Source of the DNA: Microthyrium microscopicum
Taxonomy: Eukaryota > Ascomycota > Dothideomycetes > Microthyriales > Microthyriaceae
Length of the DNA stretch: 64,000 bases
Reading direction: 5' to 3'
Assembly (NCBI GenBank): GCA_010405405.1
Contig: MU004230.1
Span: 2,501,744-2,565,743 of the forward strand
In this document: in pieces, positions 34,766 to 46,312 of the stretch
Layout of the letters: every line of letters begins with the position of its first letter
Position numbering within the stretch: position 1 is the stretch's first letter
Made by a program: the position numbers and the translations under genes
Notes under the pieces: generated by a model
Database searches by the model: none
Told to the model about the DNA's origin: nothing
Seen by the model: the letters and a program-made list of their open reading frames with translations, nothing else

Positions 34766-35824
34766 ATGGCCACAACTGTACGTGTAACATCTCCCCGTCA
34801 TTCCATCACCAACCTCCCCTCTTTATTCGAACAGCCATCTAATCACCATCAACATGCAGAACATGTCCTCCGCCCAAGCAAAAAGCTACATTGTAGACCC
34901 TCTTCTGGCCCCCGAACCAGCCGACGAAACAGGTCTCAATTCCCACTTCCGCTCAACTCTGGCTCCAGCACCACCGCCATCCTCCACCGCCAGCGACACA
35001 ACCAAAGTCCCATCTCCACGCAACAGCACTCACGCCCGCGTCCCATCCAACCCTTCCAATCTATCACCAGCAGGCTACCAATCAGGCACACGGTCCCGAG
35101 GCAACTCTTTAACCCAACGCTACCCAGGCGACATGAGCCACCGACCCCTCGACATGATCAAGAAAGACAACAAAACCGCCAACCGATCACCACACTTGCG
35201 CAAGCGAAGCATTCCCGGCGTAGACCAAATTGATGTGCTCGACACGACCCCGGGCGGACAGTATCACCACGAGGGACCGTTTGATGCCACACTAGCGAGC
35301 CGTAACGTAAACCAGAAGTACAGTCCAGTAGCTGCAGTTCAGGAGAGCAACATGGCTGCGCTAAAAGCCACACCGCCAGAGAACATTGCGGATGCGGTTA
35401 GACAGCATCGACCGCTGGATGGTGTGGCTGTCGTTCCTCCTGGGATGTCTGATCGCTATGGGCGAACATACAACTATAAGGAGACAAATTTGATGACGGA
35501 AGGAAAGGGAGGGGATTACAATCAGATGGTTGGTGTTGGTGAGGTAAGTGCCTTCTTTCAATCTTGAAGAAATAGATTTGCTGATCTGGATAGTATGATG
35601 GCAAGAAGAAATCGCTTGACATTGAGCATAGAGAAGATTCTGAGCCAGGATATCATCCTATGGCGGGTCAAGGCACTGCCATTGAGCTTGAAGATCAGGC
35701 CCCCAAGAAGAGCGTTGAGTATCATGAGAGTGAGCTTGAAGGCCATGAGGAAGGTTCCAAGCGTCATTCTTTTGGAGACGGACTGAAGAAGCGATTTGGC
35801 AGCTTGAGACGAAAGAAGGATTGA
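34766..35824 (+). CDS. Pal1-family cell morphology protein
   Basis: Exons 34766-34777, 34860-35543, 35594-35824; 308 residues. Pal1 proteins sit at the growing cortex and endocytic patches and shape the cell. Diagnostic tracts: DPLLAPEPADETGLNSHF near the start, TQRYPGDMSHRPLDMI, YHHEGPFDATLASRN, LKATPPENI, RPLDGVAVVPPGM and the basic end GLKKRFGSLRRKK. The first coding exon is only 12 nt (MATT), followed by an 82-nt intron; alternatively translation starts at 34854 (MQNMSSAQ) without it. The last intron (50 nt) has a GTAAGT donor. Confidence 0.88.
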
Positions 35825-36053
35825 GTCTGCTGATGAATAGCGTTGCATTGTCTAAACGATGTCACACTCCAAGCTGTTAATAGCTGTATTATAGTTCCGC
35901 ATACGGTTAGTAGACATGTCTTGGAGTAATGTATATACAGGTGTATGTTAATAGTGTTTTTATGATTAAATACTTCAATGAGACAAGATACAATACAAAC
36001 GCTTCCAATAATTAATGGCCATGTATCATGTAACGCCGAAACAGACAACGTTA

Positions 36054-37380
36054 TCATTCTGCCGCAGTGACCCCTTCCTCTTCCATTTGCGCAACAAATT
36101 TCTCCCAAGTCTCTACTGTCTTGCCAAAGAAGTCGATATGCGCATCAGCCAAGTCCCCAAGCGTGTCTTGCAGCTCGATAGACTTGATCCGCTCAAACTC
36201 CTGAACCTCTCGCACCGTCCGGTCGTCGAACATCTCACTGGCAACTTTGGCGTTTTCCACCTCCCTCGTCAGCCGTTCAATCTCCATCTCCAATTTCCTA
36301 ATCCGATCCCGTCTAGCCTTCTCATGATCCACCCCCCTAACATCCTCAATCTTACTCCTCAGTAAACCACTAACACCTAGCCCACTGCTTCCCTGATGAC
36401 TCGCCAGCGTATCCCGATCAGCCGCTGCCTTCGCCAAATAGTCCGAGAGCCCTTCAAAGTCCAGCTGTTTCTGCTCCCTCGCCTTCAACAAAGCCTTGAG
36501 ACTCGCAATATACGCCTCCATATCCTTCAAACTCGTCAAATAATCCCGATCCGTATGATTTCTCAACTCCATCCACGCCTCACTACTCTCCCTCACACTA
36601 ACCGCAAAGCCAGTAAGTGGTTGCGCTACACCCGGCTCAAGGACCTGCAATTTCTGGAATTGTCCCGCAACCTCATCATAGTCAGCACCCAAATCCGCCT
36701 GCCGTCTCGCAACCCTCGCGACGCTCTTCTCCACGGATCCCAAATCCTCGCCTAGTTTATCGGCCTTCTCGCGTACTTCGATGAATCGTTTATCGGGTTT
36801 ATGAACCTTGGCAAACGCATTCAGGAAGGAGTCTGTCCATGTCTCTAGCGCTCCACTGCCGCCTCCACCGCCATCGCTACCACTTCGCGGACTACTTCCG
36901 CTCGGCATGCGGCTCTTCATTGTGGAGTGCCATTCTGGGCTCTCTAGAAACTGCAGTAACACCGCCGCCCGCCGTAACTCCGGATGAAGGGCTATACGAC
37001 GCAAAAAGCGGTGTAGGGAGCGCGCACGTCGTTCGGTAAAATCAGAAGTGAAGCGCGCGCCGCCCCGCAGATAGGCGGTGTTATGTTTTTCGGGGAGGGG
37101 AGGGACGGCAACGGCGGGGTATTCGCGGGATAGGGTGGTGGAGAGGAACAGAAAGTCTGTGAAGCGGCGACGGACAGTGGTGGAGGGCTTTTGGAAGGTT
37201 TTGAAATTTGTCTAGAGGGGTACGGTTAGTAGGCGAACGATGCGATGGTTGGTGGAATTGGGGACGGACTTTGGTGGTTACGAGGTAGGAGACGTGGGTG
37301 TTCTGGGTGCCTTCGCTTTCTTTTTGAGGGCTTGAAACTGTGCAGTCTAGGAGACCGTCGTCGAAGTCTTGATGGGCCAT
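36054..37380 (-). CDS. SNX4: Sorting nexin Snx4 / Atg24
   Basis: PX-BAR sorting nexin used in endosome-to-Golgi recycling and selective autophagy. Exons 37270-37380 and 36054-37211; 422 residues. The PX domain starts LLDCTVSSPQKESEGTQNTH, continues after the intron with FQKPSTTVRRRFTDFLFL and REYPAVAVPPLPEKH (phosphoinositide-binding region) and RRARSLHRFLRRI. The BAR part begins KVHKPDKRFIEVREKADKL and is helical to the end, with GVDHEKARRDR. The 58-nt intron has an unusual GTCCGT donor but a perfect CTAAC branch site, and splicing restores the PX domain exactly. Convergent with Pal1 (229 bp). Confidence 0.92.
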
Positions 37381-37881
37381 GTTCAGAAATTTGTTGGGTT
37401 GAGGATAGGCTAAGGCCAAAGTGGTGATGCAGAGTTGGTGTTGAAACAGCTTGAAGATGCACGATACGATGTGTCCGTGCTTTCTTAGCTCGCTCCCACT
37501 ACGTCAGGCAACCGTTTGATGTGTTGTTTGTTGCGCTGCTATCCGCGTTCATTATTTACAGATCTAGAGAGAACGGGCAATGGTCTTTTGGTCTTATTAT
37601 GGTTTGATATCCAGATTCTTTTGCCAGAAGATGGCTTCATTGTGGACTGGGTATAGCTCTTCCCTTCACCACAGGTCAAGACGGCAACAAATAGGTAGAA
37701 GTAAAATAAGTTATGTACAAATCGATACAAGAATCGCTATAACTAGAATGCTCGTACTCAAAAGGGCTGCGCGCAGTGTTCCCGCCGAATATTCCAAGCT
37801 CACGCCGTATTGAGGCTGGCCTACTCCATCCCAAACTCCAGAGAAAGCAAAAGTACAAATGATAAGTTTTACACAAGAGGC
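37381..37881. other. Intergenic between Adk2 and Snx4
   Basis: 501 bp, promoter of Snx4 and 3' end of Adk2. Short frames only, no recognisable feature. Confidence 0.4.
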
Positions 37882-38746
37882 TCAAGTTCGGCAAAAGCGC
37901 TTCTCAAACTCGGCAAAGAGCTTGGGGCTGATCTCATCGCTGCTGTTGCCGTTGACAGTCCACAGCAAACCCTTGCGATCATAATGCTCCAACAGCGGCT
38001 GACTCGCTTTTTCAAACTCGACAATACGTTGCTTCCAGACCTCTGGATCATCATCCGCTCGTCGCGTGAGTTGTTCACCAGTAATATCATCCCGTCCATC
38101 TACCTTTGGTGCGTTGAATGTAGTATTGTAAACGCGGCCAGATGGAGCGTGGACCCATCGATTACATATCCGTGCGATAATGATATCTGCAGGTGTCTGG
38201 ATGTTGACCACAAAGTTTAGGGGGATCAGTTTCTCTACCTGAGCAGCCTGGGCAGCATTCCGCGGGAACCCGTCCAGTATGAACGACGCAGTTGGGCTAT
38301 CTGAATATGTGTACTCTTGCGGCAGACTGACCTGATCCATGGAGAACGGATTAGTCGAGACTGCATAATCCATTGGATCGGAGATGGAGGTTGCTTGAAC
38401 TGTGTAGGGAACTCTTGGTCCCGAATTGACCCAGCCGCGCTTGCTTAGTTCGTTGAGGATTAAGCGCAGCATCATGTTATCGGGGACCATTTTACCGGCT
38501 TTCATTTTGGACTCGGCCATAATTCCTGCTTAGCAATTAGCAATGGCAATCGTGGAAAGTAAGATATGACGTACCGAGCGGAGTACGGCTTGTGACATTT
38601 TGGCGTAATAGATCACCAGAGCTAATTGTGGCAAGTTGAGGATAACGCTGTATCAAACGGGTTGACTGGGTTCCTTTGCCAACACCCGGACTTCCGAATA
38701 CCAATAGTCGAGCAGGTCTCGATAACTGAAAGGTGGCAGCGGCCAT
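37882..38746 (-). CDS. ADK2: Mitochondrial GTP:AMP phosphotransferase Adk2 (adenylate kinase 3 type)
   Basis: Transfers phosphate from GTP (or ATP) to AMP in the matrix. Exons 38575-38746 and 37882-38525; 271 residues. P-loop [10 protein letters not shown] (18-27), AMP-binding ISSGDLLR, core FILDGFPRN, and the LID segment [22 protein letters not shown] followed by [14 protein letters not shown]. The LID lacks the four-cysteine zinc site of some bacterial enzymes, as expected of this class. A ~30-residue insertion (around [16 protein letters not shown]) before DGFPRN is longer than in yeast Adk2. The 49-nt intron joins LG to IMAESKMK. Confidence 0.92.
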
Positions 38747-39487
38747 GTGAAAGATAATAGGAAGATATTTGAACGAGATAGAGAGAGGGAAACCCGAAGG
38801 TCTCGTGGCAGAGGCCTAGTATCAAAGCATTGCGATAACAGTGATAGAAAAGTAGTGTTTGAGGGTGTTTTGAGGGGAAAGCGATGTCGGACAATAGGTG
38901 ACTGAAGATACGGCGAAAGGGAGAGTAGAGTGTAGAGGATTGGGAGCGACGATGGGCAATTGAGGGTTTAAGCAGGCAAGAATGAAGTCGCAAAAGCGTA
39001 GGCAAGCAGCCTTATCCAAGCTGGAAAGGGAAATCCGGGGACAAGGAAGAGAGAAGATCAGATCTTACTCCGCAGTTTGGACGTTGGCGAAAGAAGTTGG
39101 AACCAACGGGGCCGGGGGGCAGCAGGTGCCTAAAACACGCGATTGAATTCGGAGAAACTCGGGACCCCCCATCGTAATGTCCGTCTCCCCTCGTGTTCTT
39201 ATAAAGTAGCAACAACAGAAGTACCCTTGGCAGTAGGTCCCGATCATTCAACCATCTATCCTCTTTTTCCAAAGTTTAATTACTACGACTTCTAGGGAAA
39301 TGTCTCGTGGATGGTGAAATTTGTTGTTTTTCATCTTCTCTCATCGCAATTGGTGTGCGTCATAACGGTTTCTAACTAGCTACACGGATCAAGTCTCCCC
39401 TTGATGTCTCTTGAGATATAACACGTCCTTTGGTCAAATCATTCGAAGAAAAGGTTGCCATTAACGCCATAGATAAAAATCTACCGT
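38747..39487. other. Intergenic between cutinase-like gene and Adk2
   Basis: 741 bp. Promoter and leader of Adk2 plus 3' end of the cutinase-like gene. Short frames (38822-39272) are not supported. Confidence 0.4.
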
Positions 39488-40241
39488 TCACGTATCCTTA
39501 TATTTCAAGTACTGAGTTTGTACAAACTTCGCCGAGTCAGTGATATAGGTCCCCACGAAAGTATACATCGTATGATCAAGAGTCGAGTCTCCCCCAGGAC
39601 TACAAGTCTAACATCAAGTCAGTATCAATCTATTCAAAAAGAGCTGTCCACTTACCAGATCTTTCCCATTGCAATTGAACTTAACCCGACCATCAAGTTC
39701 CGCTGGCCAAGCGGGAATCGGTCCAACAGGACTATCATAAACTTTATCCTTCGTAGCCTGTTGACCCCCATCGCCAAACGTCACCGTAGCAATAATTCGG
39801 TCAAAAATGGGATAGTTTGCTTTGTCATCAGTCATCTCTTTTGCTGCACGATGTTGTACAACTGCACCTTGCGAGTATCCGACGAGAACATATCTAACTA
39901 CCCGTTAGCTACGATGGCCATCAAGCACCATATCAGATATATTACTTTTGCTTTGGGCAAGCTTTTGGCTGCGTGCGGAAGTATCGTTTGATATCAGCGA
40001 CTCCTAACTTTGGACTCTCTTCTCCCCACGCTGCTGGATAATCGACACTGTATCCGGTGACCTCGGGGATGAGCTTTTTCGTTTCCGTGAATATGGCTGA
40101 TGCGGCTAGGAAGCCGTATGGTTTTGATTCCATGGTACCGCGCGCAATTACCATTTCCAATGGCGAGCATGGCCGTGCTGTAGAATTCGCTTGTGCAGCT
40201 GCTCCTGCAGTTATCATTCCAATGACAACGAAGGAGTACAT
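39488..40241 (-). CDS. Secreted cutinase-family esterase (CE5)
   Basis: Serine esterase of the cutinase/acetylxylan esterase family. Exons 39946-40241, 39656-39893, 39488-39607; 217 residues. Signal peptide MYSFVVIGMITAGAAAQA, then CSPLEMVIARGTMES, where cutinases have the ARGTxE tract. Nucleophile S106 in GYSQG; the second half of the triad is D177 and H190 in the tract CNGKDLTC...LDHTMY, whose two cysteines would form the usual disulfide. Introns are 52 and 48 nt; the first uses the second of two nearby AGs. The substrate (cutin, xylan acetyl groups or other) cannot be told from sequence. Plant-associated or saprotrophic life style would fit. Confidence 0.85.
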
Positions 40242-40540
40242 GTTGACTTGTCACTGTAGGTAGTTGTGAATATAAAAATCACGAGAAGTGTCTGATGGGA
40301 ACATATAGCATATATATTTTTTACCTAGGTACAGATTGTTGGAGATCTGCCAATCTGGTGCCAGGTACCTTCGCATATAACCGGTAACATATTGATTAGA
40401 GTAGGGTTTGACATCACGTCCTTACTGAACATTTGGAGACTATAAAGTCATAGCTTCCTCCTTTCTACACATCAATAAGAGCCTTGTAATGTTCTTCGAT
40501 GGATAGTAGAGTCGTCGATTGTCAGTGAGTCACCATGAAT
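40242..40540. other. Spacer upstream of cutinase-like gene
   Basis: 299 bp, promoter side of the cutinase-like gene. AT-rich around 40310-40400; no clear site. Confidence 0.3.
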
Positions 40541-40942
40541 CTAAGTTGGTAACACTTCAAGAGCGTCACTGAAAACATCGACGTTTGAATCCGGTGGCAA
40601 TATATGTCCTGCAGCGTCTGAAGCTCGAAGGTAGTCATCAAACAACGACGAGCGAAGCGCAGAGGTGAGCTCGGCTGGCGTGAAAGGCTCATCAGGCAGA
40701 TTTTGTCATAGAGGATGGGCAAAGCCTTTTTGGCTTGGATATTTGGGTCTGCTCCATGTTCCAGCAGGAAGCGTAACTTTCCAAAGGGATCTGAACAGCG
40801 GCCATAGTATTCCGAGAGTACTGCATAATGTAAAGGTGTCCGCCCTGCCTCATCCTGCCTGTTGATTCCGTTTTCACAGCCGTTGATGAATAGAACCTCA
40901 AGTGTCTTAACTTCAAAACTCTTTTCGCGCAGCAGGTTTGTT
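40541..40942 (-). pseudogene. Ankyrin-repeat gene remnant
   Basis: Minus strand encodes ankyrin sequence: DEAGRTPLHYAVLSE and KLRFLLEHGADPNIQ, roughly two repeats. Near 40700 the coding signal moves to another frame (PAELTSALRSSLFDDYLRAS ... ALEVLPT, ending at 40541), which implies a frameshift or sequencing error in the host gene. Upstream, an in-frame stop lies in a 7-bp tandem repeat. It may be a decayed gene or the 3' part of one with unrecognised introns. Confidence 0.5.
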
Positions 40943-40950
40943 CGATCACT

Positions 40951-40976
40951 CTACCACCTACCACCTACCACCTACC
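40951..40976. repeat. Short tandem repeat, 7-bp unit
   Basis: CTACCAC repeated three times plus CTACC. It lies at the 5' edge of the ankyrin remnant. Confidence 0.85.
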
Positions 40977-41943
40977 AGAAGGCCATGTTGTTCCTGGATT
41001 GCGAAGGGAGGAGCCTTCATGATGATCAAACTGTCCGGCTAGTGCAATGCCTGATAAGATCAGGTTAGTTTGATACTTTGCTTGTAGAACCCAGAAAAGA
41101 ATATCAGGCTGTGGTATATATAGTAGTACGTAGGTACAGTGGCCACTCGTGCTCTAACTCTTGATATAGCGGATGTCGTTTTTATACCGGCATTGACGAG
41201 GGCGTACGGTGTAGGATCAAGTCTTACATGAAAATTGGCGACCTGCCGTCCTATTCGAGAGAATTCATCAGCCCTCTAAGCTTTCCAGTGACAGTAACAC
41301 GCCCTCAATTCAGCATCGCTCCATGGTAAATTATGGGGAGTCGAAGGTCCGATGAGACCTATGAAGCCTGACATTTTCATTCTGATTTCGAACTAGTCAA
41401 CAAAACAATAGGTACCACGTCAAAGTTCAAGCACTACATGAAGTGAATAAATTCCAAAATCCTTAGTGGTGCCACGATGCACAAATATTGAGGCTCTGCT
41501 TGAGACATATGGTGACGTCGGTTGAAGGAGGCGAAGACCACTTTTGATGAGCAATAGAGTAGGACCTGACAACAACGACACATGAACAACTCCTACTTTA
41601 CTGTTCGCAAGAAATATAAAAGATCAGTGTTCGAGATAAAGTTGATTATGGGGATGCAGGTTCTCGGAGGATAAAGGTGCAAGGCGTGATCTGTGTACTT
41701 TGTAAGTATTTTTGGTCCCGGAGCTTGCTGGAATCGTGACGTGTTGGTTCCAAAACCTGATGACAAAGAACGATCTAGACTCTTTGAGGCTGCTCATTGG
41801 TTCCATGGAGCCCCGTTTTGTCGATGCCTGAATTAAATTCAACTTGCATCTTCATCTTTCCATCAACATCTCCCTTTTGAGCCTTACATCCAACATCACC
41901 CATGCCTGTCTCCGTATAGAACTACCAGCAACCTTACTGTTTC
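40977..41943. other. Intergenic with possible decayed coding trace
   Basis: The minus strand at about 41200-41374 starts MSGFIGLIGPSTPHNLPWSD and continues with protein-like sequence across an in-frame stop; it may be a worn 5' part of the ankyrin gene or an unrelated relic. A five-codon uORF (41902-41919, MPVSV) precedes the Letm1 start. Otherwise nothing seen. Confidence 0.35.
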
Positions 41944-43521
41944 ATGTCTCTCAACCGCGTCGCCTATAGGGCCGCTCCTCTCCTTATTCGCCATGGCCTG
42001 CGAGGCTCCCGCCGACTGCCGTCAACGGTTCCAGCAATTGCCATTCTCATTCCTCGCAGACTCATAAGTTCCGACCCATCAACGTCCAACGGCACATCGC
42101 ATACGACTCCTCCTCCAGGTTTTAACATTGAGCAAGCAAAGCGACCGCTGCCCAAAGACCAGGATACAGCTGCCAAGGGTTCCGCTACGGACCCGGCTAC
42201 CAAGCGTGCCGAAGCATCTGCTATTCCACGCGATGTCGCTACTGCCCTACCAAAGACTGATGCGGCTGAAGGATTATCGTTGAGCGAGCTGGCGGCGGCC
42301 AAGTCAGGGCAAAAGAGCGACGGGAAAGATGTCGCCAAAAAAGATGATGATAAGAAGCTTACACTTTGGCAAAAGGTTAAAAAGGAGGCGTCTCATTATT
42401 GGGATGGCACGAAACTTTTGGGCGCGGAGGTCAGAATCAGCTCGCGGTTGGCGCTCAAGATGGCTGCTGGATATGAGTTGACTCGGAGAGAACATCGTCA
42501 GGTAAGGCTTTCGCAATGCGAAGCTCTTGCAATTGCTAATTGAGAGCAGCTACAACGAACAGTGCAAGATCTCGGTCGATTAGTGCCATTCTCCGTATTC
42601 GTCATCGTTCCATTTGCCGAACTTCTCCTTCCAGTTGCACTTCGGTTGTTTCCCAACATGCTTCCAAGCACGTATGAAAGCGTCAAAGTCCGAGACTCTA
42701 AAGCCACAAAACTACGAACTTCCAGAAAGGAAGTAAGCAAATTTCTCCGATCCACACTCCAGGAAACTGGTCTGCCCATAACACTAGCAACCAGCCAAAA
42801 AGAAGAATTCACAATTTTCTTCCGCAAAGTCCGTACCACCGGCGAAGCGCCCACTCAAGCAGATGTCATCAAAGTCTGCAAACTTTTCAAGGATGATCTC
42901 ACCCTAGACAACTTGTCCCGACCACAGCTAGTCGCCATTTCCCGATACATGAATCTCAACTCCGTCGGTCCAGATACATTCCTCCGATACCAAATTCGCC
43001 ATCGTATGCGACAAATCAAGCGCGATGACAAAGCTATCGCATACGAAGGCGTCGATTCGCTCTCCATCCCAGAGCTCCAAACCGCAGCAGCAAGCCGCGG
43101 TCTACGCACCTTCGGCGTCTCTCCTGGCCGTTTGAGAGATGATCTCCAAATGTGGCTCGATCTCCGCCTAAAGTATGGCGTTCCATCCACCCTCCTAGTG
43201 CTCAGCAACGCATTCATGTATGCCGCTGGCAAAGAAGGCAAAGAGTCGGAATTCAACAGCCAAGTCGACGCGCTACAAGCCGTCCTATCCAGCATCCCAG
43301 AAGAGCTCTTCCACGAAATCGAACTGGAAGTACACACCGCTGAAGGCGCAGCGACCAACAAGCAGCGTCTCGAGGTCCTCAAGGAGCAGCAAGAGCTCAT
43401 TGATGAGGAGAACGAGCAAAGTCAAAGCACTGAAAAGGAGGGACGGTCTACTCCCAAGGACGACGCGGATATTGACGAGAAGGAGGAGAAGCCTGCCATG
43501 TCGGCGAAAAAGGCTGAGTGA
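41944..43521 (+). CDS. MDM38: LETM1-family mitochondrial inner-membrane protein (Mdm38)
   Basis: Needed for mitochondrial K+/H+ balance and for binding ribosomes at the inner membrane. Exons 41944-42501 and 42550-43521; 509 residues. A basic presequence (MSLNRVAYRAAPLLIRHGLR) is followed by a low-complexity linker, then WQKVKKEASHYWDGTKLL and GYELTRREHRQLQRTVQDL, a single membrane helix (about residues 198-220, with the conserved proline-containing PFAELLLPV), and the LETM1 ribosome-binding domain (RPQLVAISRYMNLN, FLRYQIRHRMRQIKRDDK, RGLRTFGVS). The C-terminal coiled-coil is acidic. Intron of 48 nt, phase 0. Convergent with Nop14. Confidence 0.92.
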
Positions 43522-43888
43522 GAGTACCTCCAAAACTCTACTTTCTTTTGTGTTTTAGTAAAATCCACGCAACGACGTTGGATGTAGCCGTCTACGTGCG
43601 GTTTTCTTGGGTGGGTGGGGATGAAATGGTAAATCCCATTTGGAGTCATTGTATAGAAGAGCAGGCACCCGAGGAGTTACCGGACGACACAAGAAGATCA
43701 GGAAAAGTCCATCAAAGTGTCGAATTGTACCAACAAAAACCCCATCTAGAATCCAACGATGTAAGCATCACACCCAATAGATAGAGAGCCAAAACCTAGT
43801 GGCCCACCAAAAATATTAATCATGATCATGAACCTTCATTTCTCCCCTATGCATACGAAGTCTACCCATCATCCATTCATACCACTAT
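43522..43888. other. Convergent 3' spacer, Letm1 / Nop14
   Basis: 367 bp between converging stops; 3' UTRs expected. Nothing else seen. Confidence 0.4.
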
Positions 43889-46312
43889 TTACTTCTTACC
43901 CCTCCGTAACCGTCTCTCCTTCTCATACTGCTTAGCCTCATGTCCCTCCTCGCCCTGTATCTCCGCCACCAACTTTCGATACTTGTCATCATACGCGCGA
44001 TCCTTATCCCTCTTCTCCTTGAGCTTCGTGCGTGCCAAGAAGTTTGCATCTTTCCTCAGTTCTCGCATAGCGCCCTTACGCTCTTTCTTGAACTCGCGCT
44101 TCAACTTCTGCGTCTCTGCGCGCGCAGCATCGTGATCGTAGTGTTTGGTTGGATCGAATGATTCTTCGAACTTCGGCGCTGCGGACTTGATTGCTAGGGG
44201 CCGATGGTTGTGGAGGGCTAGGGGTCGACGTCCCAACGCGGCTTGGGCGAGGAGCACGTTTATGCGCTGCAGCGCTTTTGGCTGGTTGAGGGTGGCTAGG
44301 GGCTTCAGGAAGGGGGTGAGGAGTTCGGGAAGAGCGGATTTGTGCTGCCAAAGTGTGGCGAAGGAGAGTAGGTTGACTATGTGTGGGGCCAGGAGAGCAG
44401 TTGATGTGGACTTTACGAGGGCGGCGAGCGTGAAGCGGGCTAGTTCGGGGATGTAGCGTTTGGAAAGCGCTTGATATTTGAGACACAGAGCGCCGAGGTA
44501 GGCGCCTGTTGTAAGTGTTTGGGGCGTTGATGGAGTAGTAAGACCTAGCCAGCGGGCCATGAGGATTATGGCGGGTGTGACGATTTGGTGGAAGTGGTCG
44601 GAGGTTGGGTAGATGGTGCCAATTGCTGTGAGTATGACCAGGTCGCCGGGAGTCATGCTTTTGGTAGCATGCATTTGGCGGAGCTGTTGGCGGAAGGCGG
44701 TAGAGATTGATTCGGCGGACTTGCGGGCCATGGAGTGGATGTGTCGAATGACGACGTCAAAGATCTCTGAGCTTGGTGGTTCGGATTTTGATGGAAGGTT
44801 GGCTAGGAATTCTACTAGAGCTGCTGCAAAATCGTCTAGTCGGGCCTTATGGGTAGGATGGATTGATGGATCAGATCGTAATCTTATAGATCGCATAGTT
44901 TCGTGGTAGTCTTCGTAAGGAATGTGATCAAAGACGGCCATTACCTCCTCGAGAGTTCTGGGACAGGACATTGGGCCTTTGAAACCATTGGACAATCCTT
45001 CTCGGTGTTCTTCCATCAACTCATCGACGGAACCCACTGAGCTTGCATCGTCACTAGCCACTGACGCTTCATCTTCCTCGGGTTCTGATTCACTAGCAAT
45101 GAGATCGTCTTCCAGTATAAAGTCGTCTTCATCATCAATCCCCTCTGGTCGAGAATGCCGCACTTTAGATTTGAATCCAAAATCTGCCGCATCGTCGTGT
45201 TCCTCTTGAGTGAATATATTTTCTGGTTCATCCACGGGAGCTTCATCTTCACTTTCTTCATCCTCGCCCATCATTCGCTTTTGCCGACTGTCTTCTAGTT
45301 CCTTTGCTTTTGCTGCTGCTTCCGCCTGAATCTCTTCCTCGGATCTGATTCTGTCGGTTGGCTTTGCTCTTCCGTCCTGAAGCATTGCGCGTAGCTGCTG
45401 GTCGTATGACTTTGGGGCCTCTTTGGATTGACTACCCTCGATAAGCGCCATGCGGTCCGGATGCATTGCAGGAGGCTCTGGTTCAGCGACAGCTTCCACT
45501 ACCGGCTTTGGCTTACTCAGAGCCTGCTGGAAAGCTCCGAGCGCAGCGCGAACATCCGAAAGGTCCTTGTCAAGCTCCATCCGCATATCATCGTCATCCT
45601 CCTTCGCTCTTTGTCGCTCAAACTTGTACAACTTGGATTTCTTGACAACCTCATCCATAACCTCCGCCCTGCTCTTTTTTCGATCTGGCTCTTCCTCATC
45701 AAGTCTCGTCTCCAGGTCCTCAAGTTCTTCCCTCACTCGCTTCCGCGTTTGCTGCATATCCTCATCGTCTGAACCGCCATCGACACTCGCGGCATCATAG
45801 TCCTCGTCCAGCGTTCGTCCACCATGAGTAAGCAAGTCCTCATCATCATCACCATCCTCAAGATCAAAAACATTTCCCTTCTTCTTCTTCCGCTGTCTTT
45901 CCCACGAATATCTCTGCAGCGCCTTTTCTTCCGCCGTCATATTCGGATCATCTTCACCAATTCGGCGATCTATGATGCCGCCAACTTTATTTCGTCCCTG
46001 CACTTCCAGTAATAGTGTCTTCTGTCTCTTCTGTTCGCCTAGACTCTTGGAGATTCCTGGCCGCCCCAGAGCTCCATTCGCAGTTTTGCCATTTAGTGTA
46101 CTTGGCGTTGTGATATCGTGCTTCGAGGGACGCGAAAGGTGCTTTACTTCAAAAGGATTGAAGGATTCGCGAATTGACTCGAGTGCGACATTGCGGCGGA
46201 TTTTGGTTTCGGTGCTGAGACCTTTCTTTTTCTGCTTTTTGGATTTTTGTGGACCGGTGATGCCTTGCTCTCTGAGGGAAGCCTTTAGGCGCTTTAGTTG
46301 GGAGGGCGGCAT
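43889..46312 (-). CDS. NOP14: Nucleolar SSU processome protein Nop14
   Basis: Single exon, 807 residues. Nop14 joins the small-subunit processome with Noc4 and Emg1 and is needed for 18S rRNA maturation. The start MPPSQLKRLKASLREQGITG with a lysine run, RNVALESIRESFNPFEVK, GRPGISKSLGEQKRQKTLL, and IIDRRIGEDDPNMTAEEKAL are hallmarks. Long acidic stretches (for example DLEDGDDDEDLL) fill the middle, the C-terminal half is helical (around HKARLDDFAAALVEFL), and the end is very basic (KQYEKERRLRRGKK). Confidence 0.93.
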   Translation of the reverse strand: MPPSQLKRLKASLREQGITGPQKSKKQKKKGLSTETKIRRNVALESIRESFNPFEVKHLSRPSKHDITTPSTLNGKTANGALGRPGISKSLGEQKRQKTLLLEVQGRNKVGGIIDRRIGEDDPNMTAEEKALQRYSWERQRKKKKGNVFDLEDGDDDEDLLTHGGRTLDEDYDAASVDGGSDDEDMQQTRKRVREELEDLETRLDEEEPDRKKSRAEVMDEVVKKSKLYKFERQRAKEDDDDMRMELDKDLSDVRAALGAFQQALSKPKPVVEAVAEPEPPAMHPDRMALIEGSQSKEAPKSYDQQLRAMLQDGRAKPTDRIRSEEEIQAEAAAKAKELEDSRQKRMMGEDEESEDEAPVDEPENIFTQEEHDDAADFGFKSKVRHSRPEGIDDEDDFILEDDLIASESEPEEDEASVASDDASSVGSVDELMEEHREGLSNGFKGPMSCPRTLEEVMAVFDHIPYEDYHETMRSIRLRSDPSIHPTHKARLDDFAAALVEFLANLPSKSEPPSSEIFDVVIRHIHSMARKSAESISTAFRQQLRQMHATKSMTPGDLVILTAIGTIYPTSDHFHQIVTPAIILMARWLGLTTPSTPQTLTTGAYLGALCLKYQALSKRYIPELARFTLAALVKSTSTALLAPHIVNLLSFATLWQHKSALPELLTPFLKPLATLNQPKALQRINVLLAQAALGRRPLALHNHRPLAIKSAAPKFEESFDPTKHYDHDAARAETQKLKREFKKERKGAMRELRKDANFLARTKLKEKRDKDRAYDDKYRKLVAEIQGEEGHEAKQYEKERRLRRGKK

